Shown: positions 1 through 7,110 of the stretch, piece by piece
Layout of the letters: each line of letters starts with the position of its first letter
Position numbering within the stretch: the stretch's first letter is position 1
Source: Maribacter sp.
Lineage (GTDB): Bacteria; Bacteroidota; Bacteroidia; Flavobacteriales; Flavobacteriaceae
DNA length: 8,602 nucleotides
Assembly (NCBI GenBank): GCA_013001935.1
Contig: JABDKZ010000473.1
Location: forward strand, 1-8,602
Reading direction: 5' to 3'
Made by a program: the position numbers and the translations under genes
The notes under the pieces: model-generated
What the model was told of the DNA's origin: nothing
The model's database searches: none
Seen by the model: only the letters and a program-made list of their open reading frames with translations

Positions 1-95
1 AAATATTGGTTCGATGAATATGTCGATATTTGCGAGTTGAATTGGGTAAGTAAATCCGTATTCACCATTGTAGTGGAATACATTTGTCAAAGTCT
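1..95. other. Edge region upstream of ppc, coding status unresolved
   Basis: Two readings are open to the window edge and neither is recognised. On the plus strand, frame 1 is open from base 1 to a TAG at 115-117. It could be the last 38 codons of an upstream gene (ending SLCIKQKD) that overlaps the ppc start by 22 bases. On the minus strand, a frame starting at ATG 83-81, or at ATG 68-66, runs off the left edge (beginning MYSTTMVNTD) and could be a divergent gene. Short AT-rich stretches are often open by chance, so neither is called as a gene. The hexamer-like TACATTTG at 79-86 is treated separately. Confidence 0.3.
79..86 (+). promoter_or_regulatory. Candidate Bacteroidota -7 element before ppc
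   Basis: TACATTTG matches the Bacteroidota -7 consensus TAnnTTTG at all six fixed positions. No convincing -33 TTTG lies 17-23 bases upstream, so half of the promoter is missing. If it is used, transcription would begin about at the ppc ATG at 96, giving an almost leaderless message. A weaker alternative is TTG at 6-8 followed by GATATTTG at 25-32. This is a pattern match only. Confidence 0.25.
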
Positions 96-2639
96 ATGCA
101 TCAAACAGAAAGATTAGAGGAATTTAAGAAATCGGTTCAAAACAAATTTAACGTTTATAACAGTCTAATTCTTAATTTACCTTATAGGAATATTGAAAAT
201 GTTGGGATGGTTGTCCCGCTATTGTTACACCAATCTTCAAAAGGTCTCAAAGCAGGCTTGAATCCGCAGGATATTTTAGAATCCTTCTTTCAGAATTATT
301 TGAACATAGAATCTGAAAAGGATAGGATAGATTTCATGTTTCGCATTATTCAATATGTAGAAAGACAAGTGGTTTTATATGATAGTGTTGAAGATGCGGC
401 ATTTCCTAAACTTCAAGAGCATAGCGATTCACTTTCTGTAAAGGATTATTTTCAATTGGTCAACAAGACCAAAAGTTGGGACAAGGTAGCCGAAAAATTA
501 TCATCTTTCAGTGCTAGAATTGTATTGACGGCGCATCCTACCCAATTCTATACACCAGCTGTTTTAGAGATCATGAATGATTTAAGATCGCTCATTGTTG
601 ACAATAAAATAGATGATATAGATATTACACTGCAACAACTAGGACTTACTTCACTAATAAATAGTCAAAAGCCCACCCCCTTGGATGAGGCCAAGAATAT
701 TATTTATATACTTCGGCATGTCTATTATGATGCTATGGGGGATTTATATGCGTATGTAAAAGAGAATATTGACGATGAGGATTTTGAAAACCATAACATT
801 ATGAAACTTGGCTTTTGGCCAGGTGGCGATAGGGATGGAAACCCATTTGTTACGGCGGCAATTACTAAAAATGTCGCAGATGAACTGCGAGTCAATTTAA
901 TGAAATGCTATTATAACGATCTTAAATTTCTGCAGCAAAAACTTACTTTCAAGAAACTAGAGATTCAGATAAAAACATTAAGGAACGATCTTTATGCTGT
1001 GATGTTCAATCCGGATAAAAGTATAAGCTACCAAGATATTCTTAACCCGCTATTGGACATACGTAATATATTGATCGACGATTATCACGGTCTATATCTG
1101 CATGAATTAGATCATTTTATAGATAAGGTAAAAATATTTAAAACGCACTTTGCAACGCTCGATATTCGGCAAGATCATAGCAAGCATGTTTTTATAATTG
1201 AAACCATACTCAAGAAAAACAATCTTATTAAAGATAGCCTATCAGAATTAAGCGAATCGCAATTGGTAAAATTATTGATTCAAAAAAAGCTAAAAATAGA
1301 GGCTGATGATTATGATGATATCGTAAGGGATACGATTCTAAACATTACGCAATTAAAGGAAATCCAGGCAAAGAATGGTGAGGAGGGTTGTAATAGATAT
1401 ATTATCAGTAATTCTGAAGACATTTTTTCCGTGCTATTTGTTTATGGATTGTTTAGGTGGTGTGGTTGGGAAGACCACGAAATAACATTCGACATAATTC
1501 CACTTTTTGAGACGATGAAAGGCATGGATAATGCCGAGACCATTATGCAATATTTATTCGATTTGCCAGCATATCGAAAACATTTAGAACTAAGAAAAGA
1601 CCGACAAACGATGATGCTTGGTTTTTCTGATGGCACAAAAGATGGGGGGTATTTAAAGGCAAATTGGTCAATATTGAAAACCAAGGAACAATTATCCAAG
1701 ATTTGTAAAAAGAATCATATCAAAGCCATGTTTTTTGATGGTAGAGGTGGTCCTCCAGCACGCGGCGGGGGTAAAACCCACCGTTTTTATGCCGCCCAAA
1801 CCAAAGATATTGCCAATAACGAAATTCAGCTTACGATTCAAGGACAGACCATTACAAGTACCTACGGTACCAAAGAGCAATTTATGCATAATAGTGAGCA
1901 ATTGTTAACTGCAGGCCTATCGAATAATCTGTTTGGTAAAGAGAATGTGATTTCTAAGGAGCATCGAAAGTTGATAGAGGAATTGTCAGAGTTGAGTTTT
2001 GCCAAATATGATGCCCTGAAGAATCATGAGATGTTCATTCCATACCTGGAAAATAGGAGTACATTAAAATACTACCAAAAGGCAAATATAGGAAGTAGGC
2101 CAGGGAAACGAGGAAATAAAAAACAGCTCGAATTGACTGATTTAAGGGCGATTTCCTTTGTTGGTTCTTGGAGTCAATTAAAACAAAATGTACCTGGCTA
2201 TTTTGGGCTTGGTACTGCCATTAAGACCATAAAGGAATCAGGCCGACTTCGGGAGTTAAAGAAAGTTTACAAAGAAGTACCATTTTTCGAGGCTTTGATG
2301 CGCAATAGCATGATGTCGCTTACTAAATGTTATTTTGAATTAACAAGCTATATGAAAGAAGACCCAAAATATGGGGACTTTTGGAATTTATTGCATGAAG
2401 AGTATCAGCTTTCCAAAGAAATGCTATTACTAGTTTCCGGCTCTAACATCCTCATGGAAAATGAAGCTATATCAAGGGAATCTATAGAAATTCGAGAAAA
2501 CATAGTGCTGCCATTGTTGGTGATTCAACAATATGCACTTCAAAGAATAGGGCAGGAGACAGATTATAAAGAACTTTATGAGAAAATAGTAACCCGATCC
2601 TTATACGGTAATATCAATGCCAGTAGGAATTCGGCTTAA
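96..2639 (+). CDS. ppc: Phosphoenolpyruvate carboxylase
   Basis: Cytosolic enzyme that carboxylates phosphoenolpyruvate with bicarbonate to form oxaloacetate, refilling the TCA cycle. The 847-residue protein has the family's normal length and all its landmarks: VLTAHPTQ with the first catalytic His at 147, GGDRDGNP (243-250), DIRQDHSKH (from 356), MLGFSDGTKDGG (506-517), FFDGRGGPPARGGG (546-559), GSRP (666-669) and a C-terminal RNSA. The second His of the usual FHGRGG motif is Asp548 here. Residues matching the E. coli aspartate-inhibition site (second Arg of the glycine-rich loop, R556; K744; R800; N845) appear retained, which suggests feedback control by aspartate; the mapping is by motif, from memory of the E. 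coli enzyme. I chose ATG at 96; an in-frame TTG at 84 would add four residues but is a rare start. No Shine-Dalgarno is visible. Base use resembles its neighbours. Confidence 0.97.
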   Translation: MHQTERLEEFKKSVQNKFNVYNSLILNLPYRNIENVGMVVPLLLHQSSKGLKAGLNPQDILESFFQNYLNIESEKDRIDFMFRIIQYVERQVVLYDSVEDAAFPKLQEHSDSLSVKDYFQLVNKTKSWDKVAEKLSSFSARIVLTAHPTQFYTPAVLEIMNDLRSLIVDNKIDDIDITLQQLGLTSLINSQKPTPLDEAKNIIYILRHVYYDAMGDLYAYVKENIDDEDFENHNIMKLGFWPGGDRDGNPFVTAAITKNVADELRVNLMKCYYNDLKFLQQKLTFKKLEIQIKTLRNDLYAVMFNPDKSISYQDILNPLLDIRNILIDDYHGLYLHELDHFIDKVKIFKTHFATLDIRQDHSKHVFIIETILKKNNLIKDSLSELSESQLVKLLIQKKLKIEADDYDDIVRDTILNITQLKEIQAKNGEEGCNRYIISNSEDIFSVLFVYGLFRWCGWEDHEITFDIIPLFETMKGMDNAETIMQYLFDLPAYRKHLELRKDRQTMMLGFSDGTKDGGYLKANWSILKTKEQLSKICKKNHIKAMFFDGRGGPPARGGGKTHRFYAAQTKDIANNEIQLTIQGQTITSTYGTKEQFMHNSEQLLTAGLSNNLFGKENVISKEHRKLIEELSELSFAKYDALKNHEMFIPYLENRSTLKYYQKANIGSRPGKRGNKKQLELTDLRAISFVGSWSQLKQNVPGYFGLGTAIKTIKESGRLRELKKVYKEVPFFEALMRNSMMSLTKCYFELTSYMKEDPKYGDFWNLLHEEYQLSKEMLLLVSGSNILMENEAISRESIEIRENIVLPLLVIQQYALQRIGQETDYKELYEKIVTRSLYGNINASRNSA

Positions 2640-2698
2640 AAACCAAAAATTTCATATCCTGGGCTGTTTATTTGGTATAAAATTAATTGGCAGATAGT

Positions 2699-2745
2699 AA
2701 GATAAATCTTCTTTTGTATATCAGTTATTTCTTAAACTACTTATT
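2699..2745 (+). promoter_or_regulatory. Possible promoter region of the BLUF gene
   Basis: The 137-base gap between ppc and the BLUF gene holds a perfect short inverted repeat (AAGAT, AA, ATCTT at 2699-2710). It abuts CTTTTG (2711-2716), a possible -33 element. After 21 bases comes TACTTATT (2738-2745), which matches the -7 consensus TAnnTTTG at only four of six fixed positions. The spacing fits but the -7 match is poor. The inverted repeat could be an operator or a weak hairpin. No strong terminator for ppc is seen in this gap; the best pair is ACCAAA (2642-2647) with TTTGGT (2671-2676), which has a long loop. Confidence 0.22.
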
Positions 2746-2776
2746 TCATTAATTTTAGTCAAACTAAAGGAATAAT

Positions 2777-3217
2777 ATGCTTTATCATCTTACGTATCGC
2801 TCAATTGCAATTCCTGAAATAAGCGTTGAACAAATCGAAGAGATTCTTAAGATCGCTAGAGACTTTAATTCAAAAAATGATATTTCAGGATGCCTTGTGT
2901 TTAGTAAAGGTTATTTTATTCAATTGCTGGAAGGAAATAAGGATACCATTAAGGAGCTAATGGATCACATTGAAAGGGATAAAAGGCATACGGATATTGA
3001 TATTCTTAGCGCAGGGGAAGCAGAGGAAAGAATTTTTCAGACTTGGGATATGGCCTATCTAAAACCATCTGAAAAGATGCAAAGTGATAAAGCAAACGAA
3101 ATTAAGAAAACACTGCTGGAACTTACTGACACAAAAGTTGACCCTGATTTTACGCAAAAGGTCTTTTGGTACAACGTTGATTCTTTATTAAGAGAAGAAG
3201 GGTTTTATACAGTTTAG
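2777..3217 (+). CDS. Stand-alone BLUF-domain blue-light sensor
   Basis: A 146-residue soluble protein. Residues 1-95 form a BLUF domain, which binds FAD and senses blue light. It aligns without gaps to my memory of the AppA BLUF domain: Tyr7 in LTYRS (AppA Tyr21), Asn31 in FNSKNDISG (Asn45), Gln49 in FIQLLEG (Gln63), Trp90 and Met92 in TWDM (Trp104, Met106). The hydrogen-bond network needed for the photocycle is therefore complete. Residues 96-146 would supply the two C-terminal helices seen in short BLUF proteins such as PixD and BlrB. No EAL, GGDEF, cyclase or DNA-binding domain is attached, so output must pass through a partner protein. The start is supported by AAGG at 2767-2770, six bases before the ATG and one of the few recognisable Shine-Dalgarno sites here. 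It follows ppc on the same strand after 137 bases; a functional link to ppc is not implied. Confidence 0.95.
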   Translation: MLYHLTYRSIAIPEISVEQIEEILKIARDFNSKNDISGCLVFSKGYFIQLLEGNKDTIKELMDHIERDKRHTDIDILSAGEAEERIFQTWDMAYLKPSEKMQSDKANEIKKTLLELTDTKVDPDFTQKVFWYNVDSLLREEGFYTV

Positions 3218-3287
3218 CCCTTAAACAAGGTAAAGTGGCCTATTTCAAGTACTTTTCAAAGGTATCATTTAATTAATATAACGTAAC

Positions 3288-4469
3288 CTAAAGCAAATCC
3301 AGAATGTTTTTTGGTGGGTTAGTCTCTATTGAACGCCATTCTTCCTCAGAAATGGATGAGAGATATTTCATAAGGGGATCCGTTACAGGGATTGTATTAT
3401 ATCTCTTTGCGATATCAATGATTTGGTTGATTTGATTTAAATAAGTTTCAGTGATGTTGTCACCGCTCTGGGTTGAGGCGGCCTCTGAATCTAAATAGGC
3501 AATACCTTTTTTTATTAAAGGGATATTCATTGATATGCATGCTTGAAGTAGCTCAATCTGATACGGAAAGGTATAGATCTTTATAGCTGGTAAAATTGTT
3601 TCTAGTGCAGTACTTTCAAAGGCCTTGAAAGCTCTATTCGTGTCGGTGATATTCTCTGCAAGTTGAGGTAGAAAATGTTGCCAAATTCGAATGAAGAGAT
3701 TGCCGCGAAGGTCGCGACTTCCACCAATAAGTGAAACAGAATCATTTTCTCTTCTCGATCCAGCTACAGCCTTGGTTTTACCATTTACGATATCTTCTAC
3801 CAATAATCCCAATTGCATTGGATGTATTGACAGGTCCGCATCATTGTCAACGATTATATGCATTCCGTTGGTAGGGGTTTGTAAGGCCTTACGCATTCCA
3901 AATAAAGCTGCACCACCTTTTACGCTTCGATTGCTGCCAGATTTATGAGTGATGCCTATGGGAAGGTCCGCATCATTTTCATCGATGGCATTGGCAAGAA
4001 AAAAGACCTTATGGGGTGTTCCTGGATATTCAGACATAATATTTTCGGCCATTTTTCCCGATCCATCAGGGCATCCGTCATCAACAACAAAAACCCGACC
4101 CTTGAAAAGAGGGTTGATACTTGTGAAATATAGGAGGGTGTCAATTTTTGTTCGTAAAGCGTTCTCACCATGAGGATGTTCTTCTCTCCGCTGCATACGC
4201 CCCGTTTCCTTGTAAACGGGATTAATAAGTGTTAACGTAACCTCTTCATTAAGGCTTGATATAACTTTCTCGGATTCCAAGAATTTCAACATAGTACGAA
4301 ATGCCAAGGCTTCATTGCCATAGCTTTGGGCTTTTTCATCAAGCTCTTTTATGCTTTCAGCTTGTTTGCCAACCCATGTTTTCACGGTATTATAGTAAAT
4401 ATGGGCAGTTTCAGTATTCGCATCGTATGCTTCTGCTATGATCGGGCCTTGATTGATAATCGATTTCAT
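3288..4469 (-). CDS. Family-2-like glycosyltransferase, soluble, acceptor unknown
   Basis: A 393-residue protein with a GT-A nucleotide-sugar fold. After an N-terminal extension of about 75 residues it shows, in order: a first strand (VTLTLINPVY, about 77-86), VVDDGCPDGSG (128-138), KGGA (184-187, like the KG.A step of DPM1/ALG5 enzymes), DNDADLS (208-214, the metal-binding DxD region), AGSRR (236-240), DTNRAFKAF (276-284, corresponding to DTQCGFKAF of polyprenyl-phosphate glycosyltransferases) and FPYQIELL (301-308). Unlike GtrB- or ALG5-type enzymes it has no C-terminal membrane helices and no signal peptide, so a cytosolic enzyme with a soluble acceptor is likely. The sugar donor and product cannot be told from the sequence. 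It is the last gene of the minus-strand series, 110 bases after the peptidase gene and convergent with the BLUF gene. No Shine-Dalgarno precedes the ATG. The enzyme class is well supported, the substrate is not. Confidence 0.85.
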   Translation of the reverse strand: MKSIINQGPIIAEAYDANTETAHIYYNTVKTWVGKQAESIKELDEKAQSYGNEALAFRTMLKFLESEKVISSLNEEVTLTLINPVYKETGRMQRREEHPHGENALRTKIDTLLYFTSINPLFKGRVFVVDDGCPDGSGKMAENIMSEYPGTPHKVFFLANAIDENDADLPIGITHKSGSNRSVKGGAALFGMRKALQTPTNGMHIIVDNDADLSIHPMQLGLLVEDIVNGKTKAVAGSRRENDSVSLIGGSRDLRGNLFIRIWQHFLPQLAENITDTNRAFKAFESTALETILPAIKIYTFPYQIELLQACISMNIPLIKKGIAYLDSEAASTQSGDNITETYLNQINQIIDIAKRYNTIPVTDPLMKYLSSISEEEWRSIETNPPKNILDLL

Positions 4470-4579
4470 ATTATAAAAAATGCTTTATTTCTTAACTTAT
4501 ATTGACAATTGGTATGATAAAAATAAGTACAAAAACAGGATTGAATTGATTAAAGAATCGAATTCAAATAAGAATGCTT

Positions 4580-6079
4580 TTATTCACCAATACCTGTACT
4601 CAAAATCCCATAAAATGCTTGAATGCCATAGGCAATCTGTCCAATTTTTAAATTTTCATTAGGGCTATGTTGATTGTTATCAGGATTTACCATGGGAACT
4701 ATAAATGCCGGAATTTTTAATTCGTTTATAAATGGGGCTATGGGAACCGTACCCCCCATTATCCGAATTTGAACTACATCTTCACCAAATTTGTCCTTCA
4801 GGGTCTTAACCAAAAACTCGCCGTAGGCATTATCCAAGTCGGTCCTAAATGCATTGGTGACTGAACCTTCGGTAATAGTAATAATTTTATCATTGGCCAT
4901 GCGTTCTGCTTTGGTCGGCCTCTTATCCGTAACATAGAATCCTTGCTTCTGAATGTGTTTTTTCACCAAGCCTTTCAGCCTATTTCCATCAGATTCAGGG
5001 ACCAATCGCATATCAATCTCAGCAGTAGCACTTTCAGGAACAATAGTTCTTGCTTTTTCACCAATCCAACCAGAACCTAAACCCCTAATATTCAGTGATG
5101 GATATTGCAGCGCTTCCTGGTAAAAACTACCTACTGTCTCCGGTGTTTTAATAGCCAAATTTGTATTTATAGTTTCAGTATCATCAGGCACGCTTTTTAG
5201 AATTTCCGTGGTGGCTTCGTCAAAAGATATTCCATCATAATAACCGTCAATCAGTACTTTTCCATTTGAATTTTTCATACTAGCCAGCACTTGAGCTAAT
5301 TGAAAACCGGGGTTTGGGGCATAATTGCCATAATGGCCACTGTGCTGTGGCTTTATTGGGCCGTAGGTGGTTAATGTGAGCGTTGTTATGCCCCTACACC
5401 CATAGACAACAGTTGGTTGGCCAGAAACATGCACAGGACCATCATTTATGACCAAGAAATCAGCTTTCAATAAATCGCGATATTCTTTTACAGCCTTTGG
5501 CAGTGGCTTACTACTCTTTTCCTCCTCACTATCCAAAATCACCTTTACGTTAAAAGGGATGGTAACCTTGTTTTTTTTCAAAAGGTCAATAGTATTCAAT
5601 AGCATTATAATTGGACCTTTATCATCGGATGTTGACCGACCGAATAAGCGCCAATCATAATTGAGGTTATTCGCTAAACTATCGAAAGCTTGGGTCTTCC
5701 AGTTATCATCTTCTTTTGATTTTAATACTACGTCATACGGATTAGGTTGGTCCCATTTGGAAGGGTCTACAGATTGGCCATCCAAATGCATGTAAAAAAG
5801 AATGGTTGGCTTATTGTCTTCCATGGGTAAAGCTGCAAAAAACAATGACTCACCTTCTGTGGGCAGCACGGAGCTATTAAATCCCCGCTCATTGAATTTT
5901 TTGGTTAGCCATGTAAGGTTTCTATTAATATCGGCATGTTCTAACGCATCATTCGGAATGGCAACAAAGTCCTTGATTTCATTGATAGCATGACTTACTT
6001 GGGTTTTTAATTCTGCCTCTTCCTGGGCGATAAGGTTCCCAGAAATAAGTAGAAATAACAGCGCGAACAATTTTCTCAT
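4580..6079 (-). CDS. Secreted M20-family metallopeptidase (dipeptidase-like)
   Basis: A 499-residue zinc-dependent hydrolase of the M20 (carnosinase/CNDP2-like) family. A signal peptide covers residues 1-18 (hydrophobic LFALLFLLI core, cut LIA|QEE; no lipobox Cys), so it acts in the periplasm or outside the cell. All expected metal and catalytic residues are visible: His98 and Asp100 in MHLDGQSVD, Asp152 in GRSTSDDKGP, Glu186 (base) and Glu187 (metal) in DSEEEKSS, Asp213 in INDGP, and His471 in NNQHSPNE. The lid-domain HSG motif (His246) and the REVPES-like segment RTIVPES followed by DMRLVPE also match the family. It probably cleaves short peptides, but the exact substrate is unknown. It starts 40 bases after the small membrane gene on the same strand, so it may be read through from trp. 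A partial -7 element (TACATTTA on the minus strand, 6113-6106) could instead give it its own promoter. No C-terminal sorting domain is seen. Confidence 0.93.
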   Translation of the reverse strand: MRKLFALLFLLISGNLIAQEEAELKTQVSHAINEIKDFVAIPNDALEHADINRNLTWLTKKFNERGFNSSVLPTEGESLFFAALPMEDNKPTILFYMHLDGQSVDPSKWDQPNPYDVVLKSKEDDNWKTQAFDSLANNLNYDWRLFGRSTSDDKGPIIMLLNTIDLLKKNKVTIPFNVKVILDSEEEKSSKPLPKAVKEYRDLLKADFLVINDGPVHVSGQPTVVYGCRGITTLTLTTYGPIKPQHSGHYGNYAPNPGFQLAQVLASMKNSNGKVLIDGYYDGISFDEATTEILKSVPDDTETINTNLAIKTPETVGSFYQEALQYPSLNIRGLGSGWIGEKARTIVPESATAEIDMRLVPESDGNRLKGLVKKHIQKQGFYVTDKRPTKAERMANDKIITITEGSVTNAFRTDLDNAYGEFLVKTLKDKFGEDVVQIRIMGGTVPIAPFINELKIPAFIVPMVNPDNNQHSPNENLKIGQIAYGIQAFYGILSTGIGE

Positions 6080-6119
6080 GTAGTAGTATGTTTTTGATAG
6101 GGATTTAAATGTAGCAATT

Positions 6120-6344
6120 CTATTTTTGGAACAGGTAAAGAAGTTTAAAAATAAGCAGACGAATTAAAAGGATAAAAGGAAAACCATGAAAAACGACATC
6201 AAACCAATCTTGAAATGCCATTCCATTTGCTCCACCCATAATCCATCGTATTTTACCCCAAATATGGGGTTCAGGAAAGAACGGAGCCAATCCTAGTGTT
6301 AAACACAGTAAAATAACGAGTTTCCAGTTGTTGATAATTTCCAT
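6120..6344 (-). CDS. Small two-helix membrane protein downstream of trpA
   Basis: A 74-residue hydrophobic protein with two predicted membrane segments, about residues 8-24 (LVILLCLTLGLAPFF) and 50-70 (FHGFPFILLIRLLIFKLLYLF), joined by a loop rich in Trp and Gly. The pattern GLAPF-PEPHIW-K at the end of the first helix, then DWFDVVFHG, resembles short proteins I recall from other bacteria with a GLAPFxPEPHL motif, some labelled 'RND transporter' although far too short for that. That link is from memory and uncertain, and no function is assigned. The ATG lies four bases after the trpA stop with no Shine-Dalgarno, which points to translational coupling with trpA. The conserved motif, the tight spacing and normal codon use make it a real gene rather than a chance frame. 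Confidence 0.8.
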   Translation of the reverse strand: MEIINNWKLVILLCLTLGLAPFFPEPHIWGKIRWIMGGANGMAFQDWFDVVFHGFPFILLIRLLIFKLLYLFQK

Positions 6345-6348
6345 TTAT

Positions 6349-7110
6349 TTATCGAATAGTTTTTATGAAGTCAGAAATCGAATCCAGACCGTTTTTAGTC
6401 AAATGCTTAATAAAAGCGGAGCCTATGATAGCCCCGGACGTAGACTGGGTTGCTTGCTGAAATGTTTCTGAATTAGTGATGCCAAAACCTACAATTTGTG
6501 GATTGTTTAATTTTAATGCTGAGATGCGATCAAAGTAATTTTTCTGTTTCGCTCCAAAACCACTAGTAGCACCCGTGGTACTGGCAGAACTTACCATATA
6601 GATGAACCCATCTGAAGCTTGGTCTATTTCTTTGATGCGTGCATCACTGGTTTGAGGCGTAATAAGAAATACATTAACCAAACCATATTTCTTAAAAATA
6701 GTATCATAGTCCTTCATATATACATCCAAAGGCAAATCAGGGAGTATAAGTCCGTCTATACCAATATCTTGACAACGTTTACAGAAGGCTTCTACCCCAT
6801 ACTGAAAAACAGGGTTAAAATAACCCATGATGATCAATGGAATCGAGACCGTTTTGCGAATGTCCTTTAATTGCTCGAACAATAGCTCGGTATGCATGCC
6901 GTTTTTGAGGGCAGCTGTAGAAGATGCCTGTATCGTTGGGCCATCTGCCAAAGGATCTGAAAATGGCAGTCCTATTTCAATTAAATCAACCCCATTTTTT
7001 TCCAATTCCTCAATGATCCGTACGGTATCATTTAAGGCAGGATAACCGGCTGTAAAATATATGGAAAGGATTTTCCCTGGTCCCTTAAGTTTTTTCTTTA
7101 TTCTGTTCAT
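6349..7110 (-). CDS. trpA: Tryptophan synthase alpha subunit
   Basis: Splits indole-3-glycerol phosphate into indole and glyceraldehyde 3-phosphate; indole passes through a tunnel to TrpB in the cytosolic alpha2-beta2 complex. The 253-residue TIM barrel is slightly shorter than the E. coli protein (about 268), mostly at the N-terminus. Seen are: YFTAGYP (18-24), [14 protein letters not shown] (45-58) with the catalytic Glu45 and Asp56 equivalents of Salmonella Glu49 and Asp60, MGYFNP (95-100), DGLILPDLP (119-127), and the phosphate-binding loops [13 protein letters not shown] (174-186), VGFGI (207-211) and GAIIGSAF (226-233). Its ATG overlaps the trpB stop as ATGA (7110-7107), so translation is probably coupled, which suits a 1:1 complex. 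It is complete and unremarkable. Confidence 0.97.
   Translation of the reverse strand: MNRIKKKLKGPGKILSIYFTAGYPALNDTVRIIEELEKNGVDLIEIGLPFSDPLADGPTIQASSTAALKNGMHTELLFEQLKDIRKTVSIPLIIMGYFNPVFQYGVEAFCKRCQDIGIDGLILPDLPLDVYMKDYDTIFKKYGLVNVFLITPQTSDARIKEIDQASDGFIYMVSSASTTGATSGFGAKQKNYFDRISALKLNNPQIVGFGITNSETFQQATQSTSGAIIGSAFIKHLTKNGLDSISDFIKTIR

Noticed and set aside
1442..1901. Open minus-strand frames of 85 and 69 codons inside ppc
   Set aside because: They lie wholly within conserved ppc coding sequence (the SDGTKDGG and GRGGPPARGGG motifs), have no recognisable domain, and are ordinary antisense shadows.
3212..3264. Small hairpins between the convergent BLUF and glycosyltransferase genes (GTTTA/TAAAC at 3212-3226; TACTTT/AAGGTA at 3250-3264) as a bidirectional terminator
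   Set aside because: Stems are 5-6 bp, AT-rich with a wobble pair, and lack a clear T-run on either strand. They are too weak to call.
3691..4173. Several short open frames opposite, or out of frame with, the glycosyltransferase
   Set aside because: All overlap the GT-A core motifs encoded on the minus strand and show no family features of their own.
4504..4537. TTTTTG on the minus strand followed by TACCAATTG as a promoter for the glycosyltransferase
   Set aside because: The -7 part does not fit TAnnTTTG and the region is AT-rich, so the -33-like run is expected by chance.
4479..4587. Imperfect direct repeat AATGCTTT(T)ATTTC/AATGCTTTTATTC about 94 bases apart
   Set aside because: It is short, AT-rich, imperfect, and one copy lies in the peptidase coding end. 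There are no target-site or mobile-element features.
4480..4662. Plus-strand frame of 60 codons in the gap between glycosyltransferase and peptidase, starting MLYFLTY, superficially like the BLUF start MLYHLTY
   Set aside because: The likeness stops after seven residues, no BLUF motif follows, the last third is antisense to the peptidase gene, and no ribosome site is seen. It is taken as chance.
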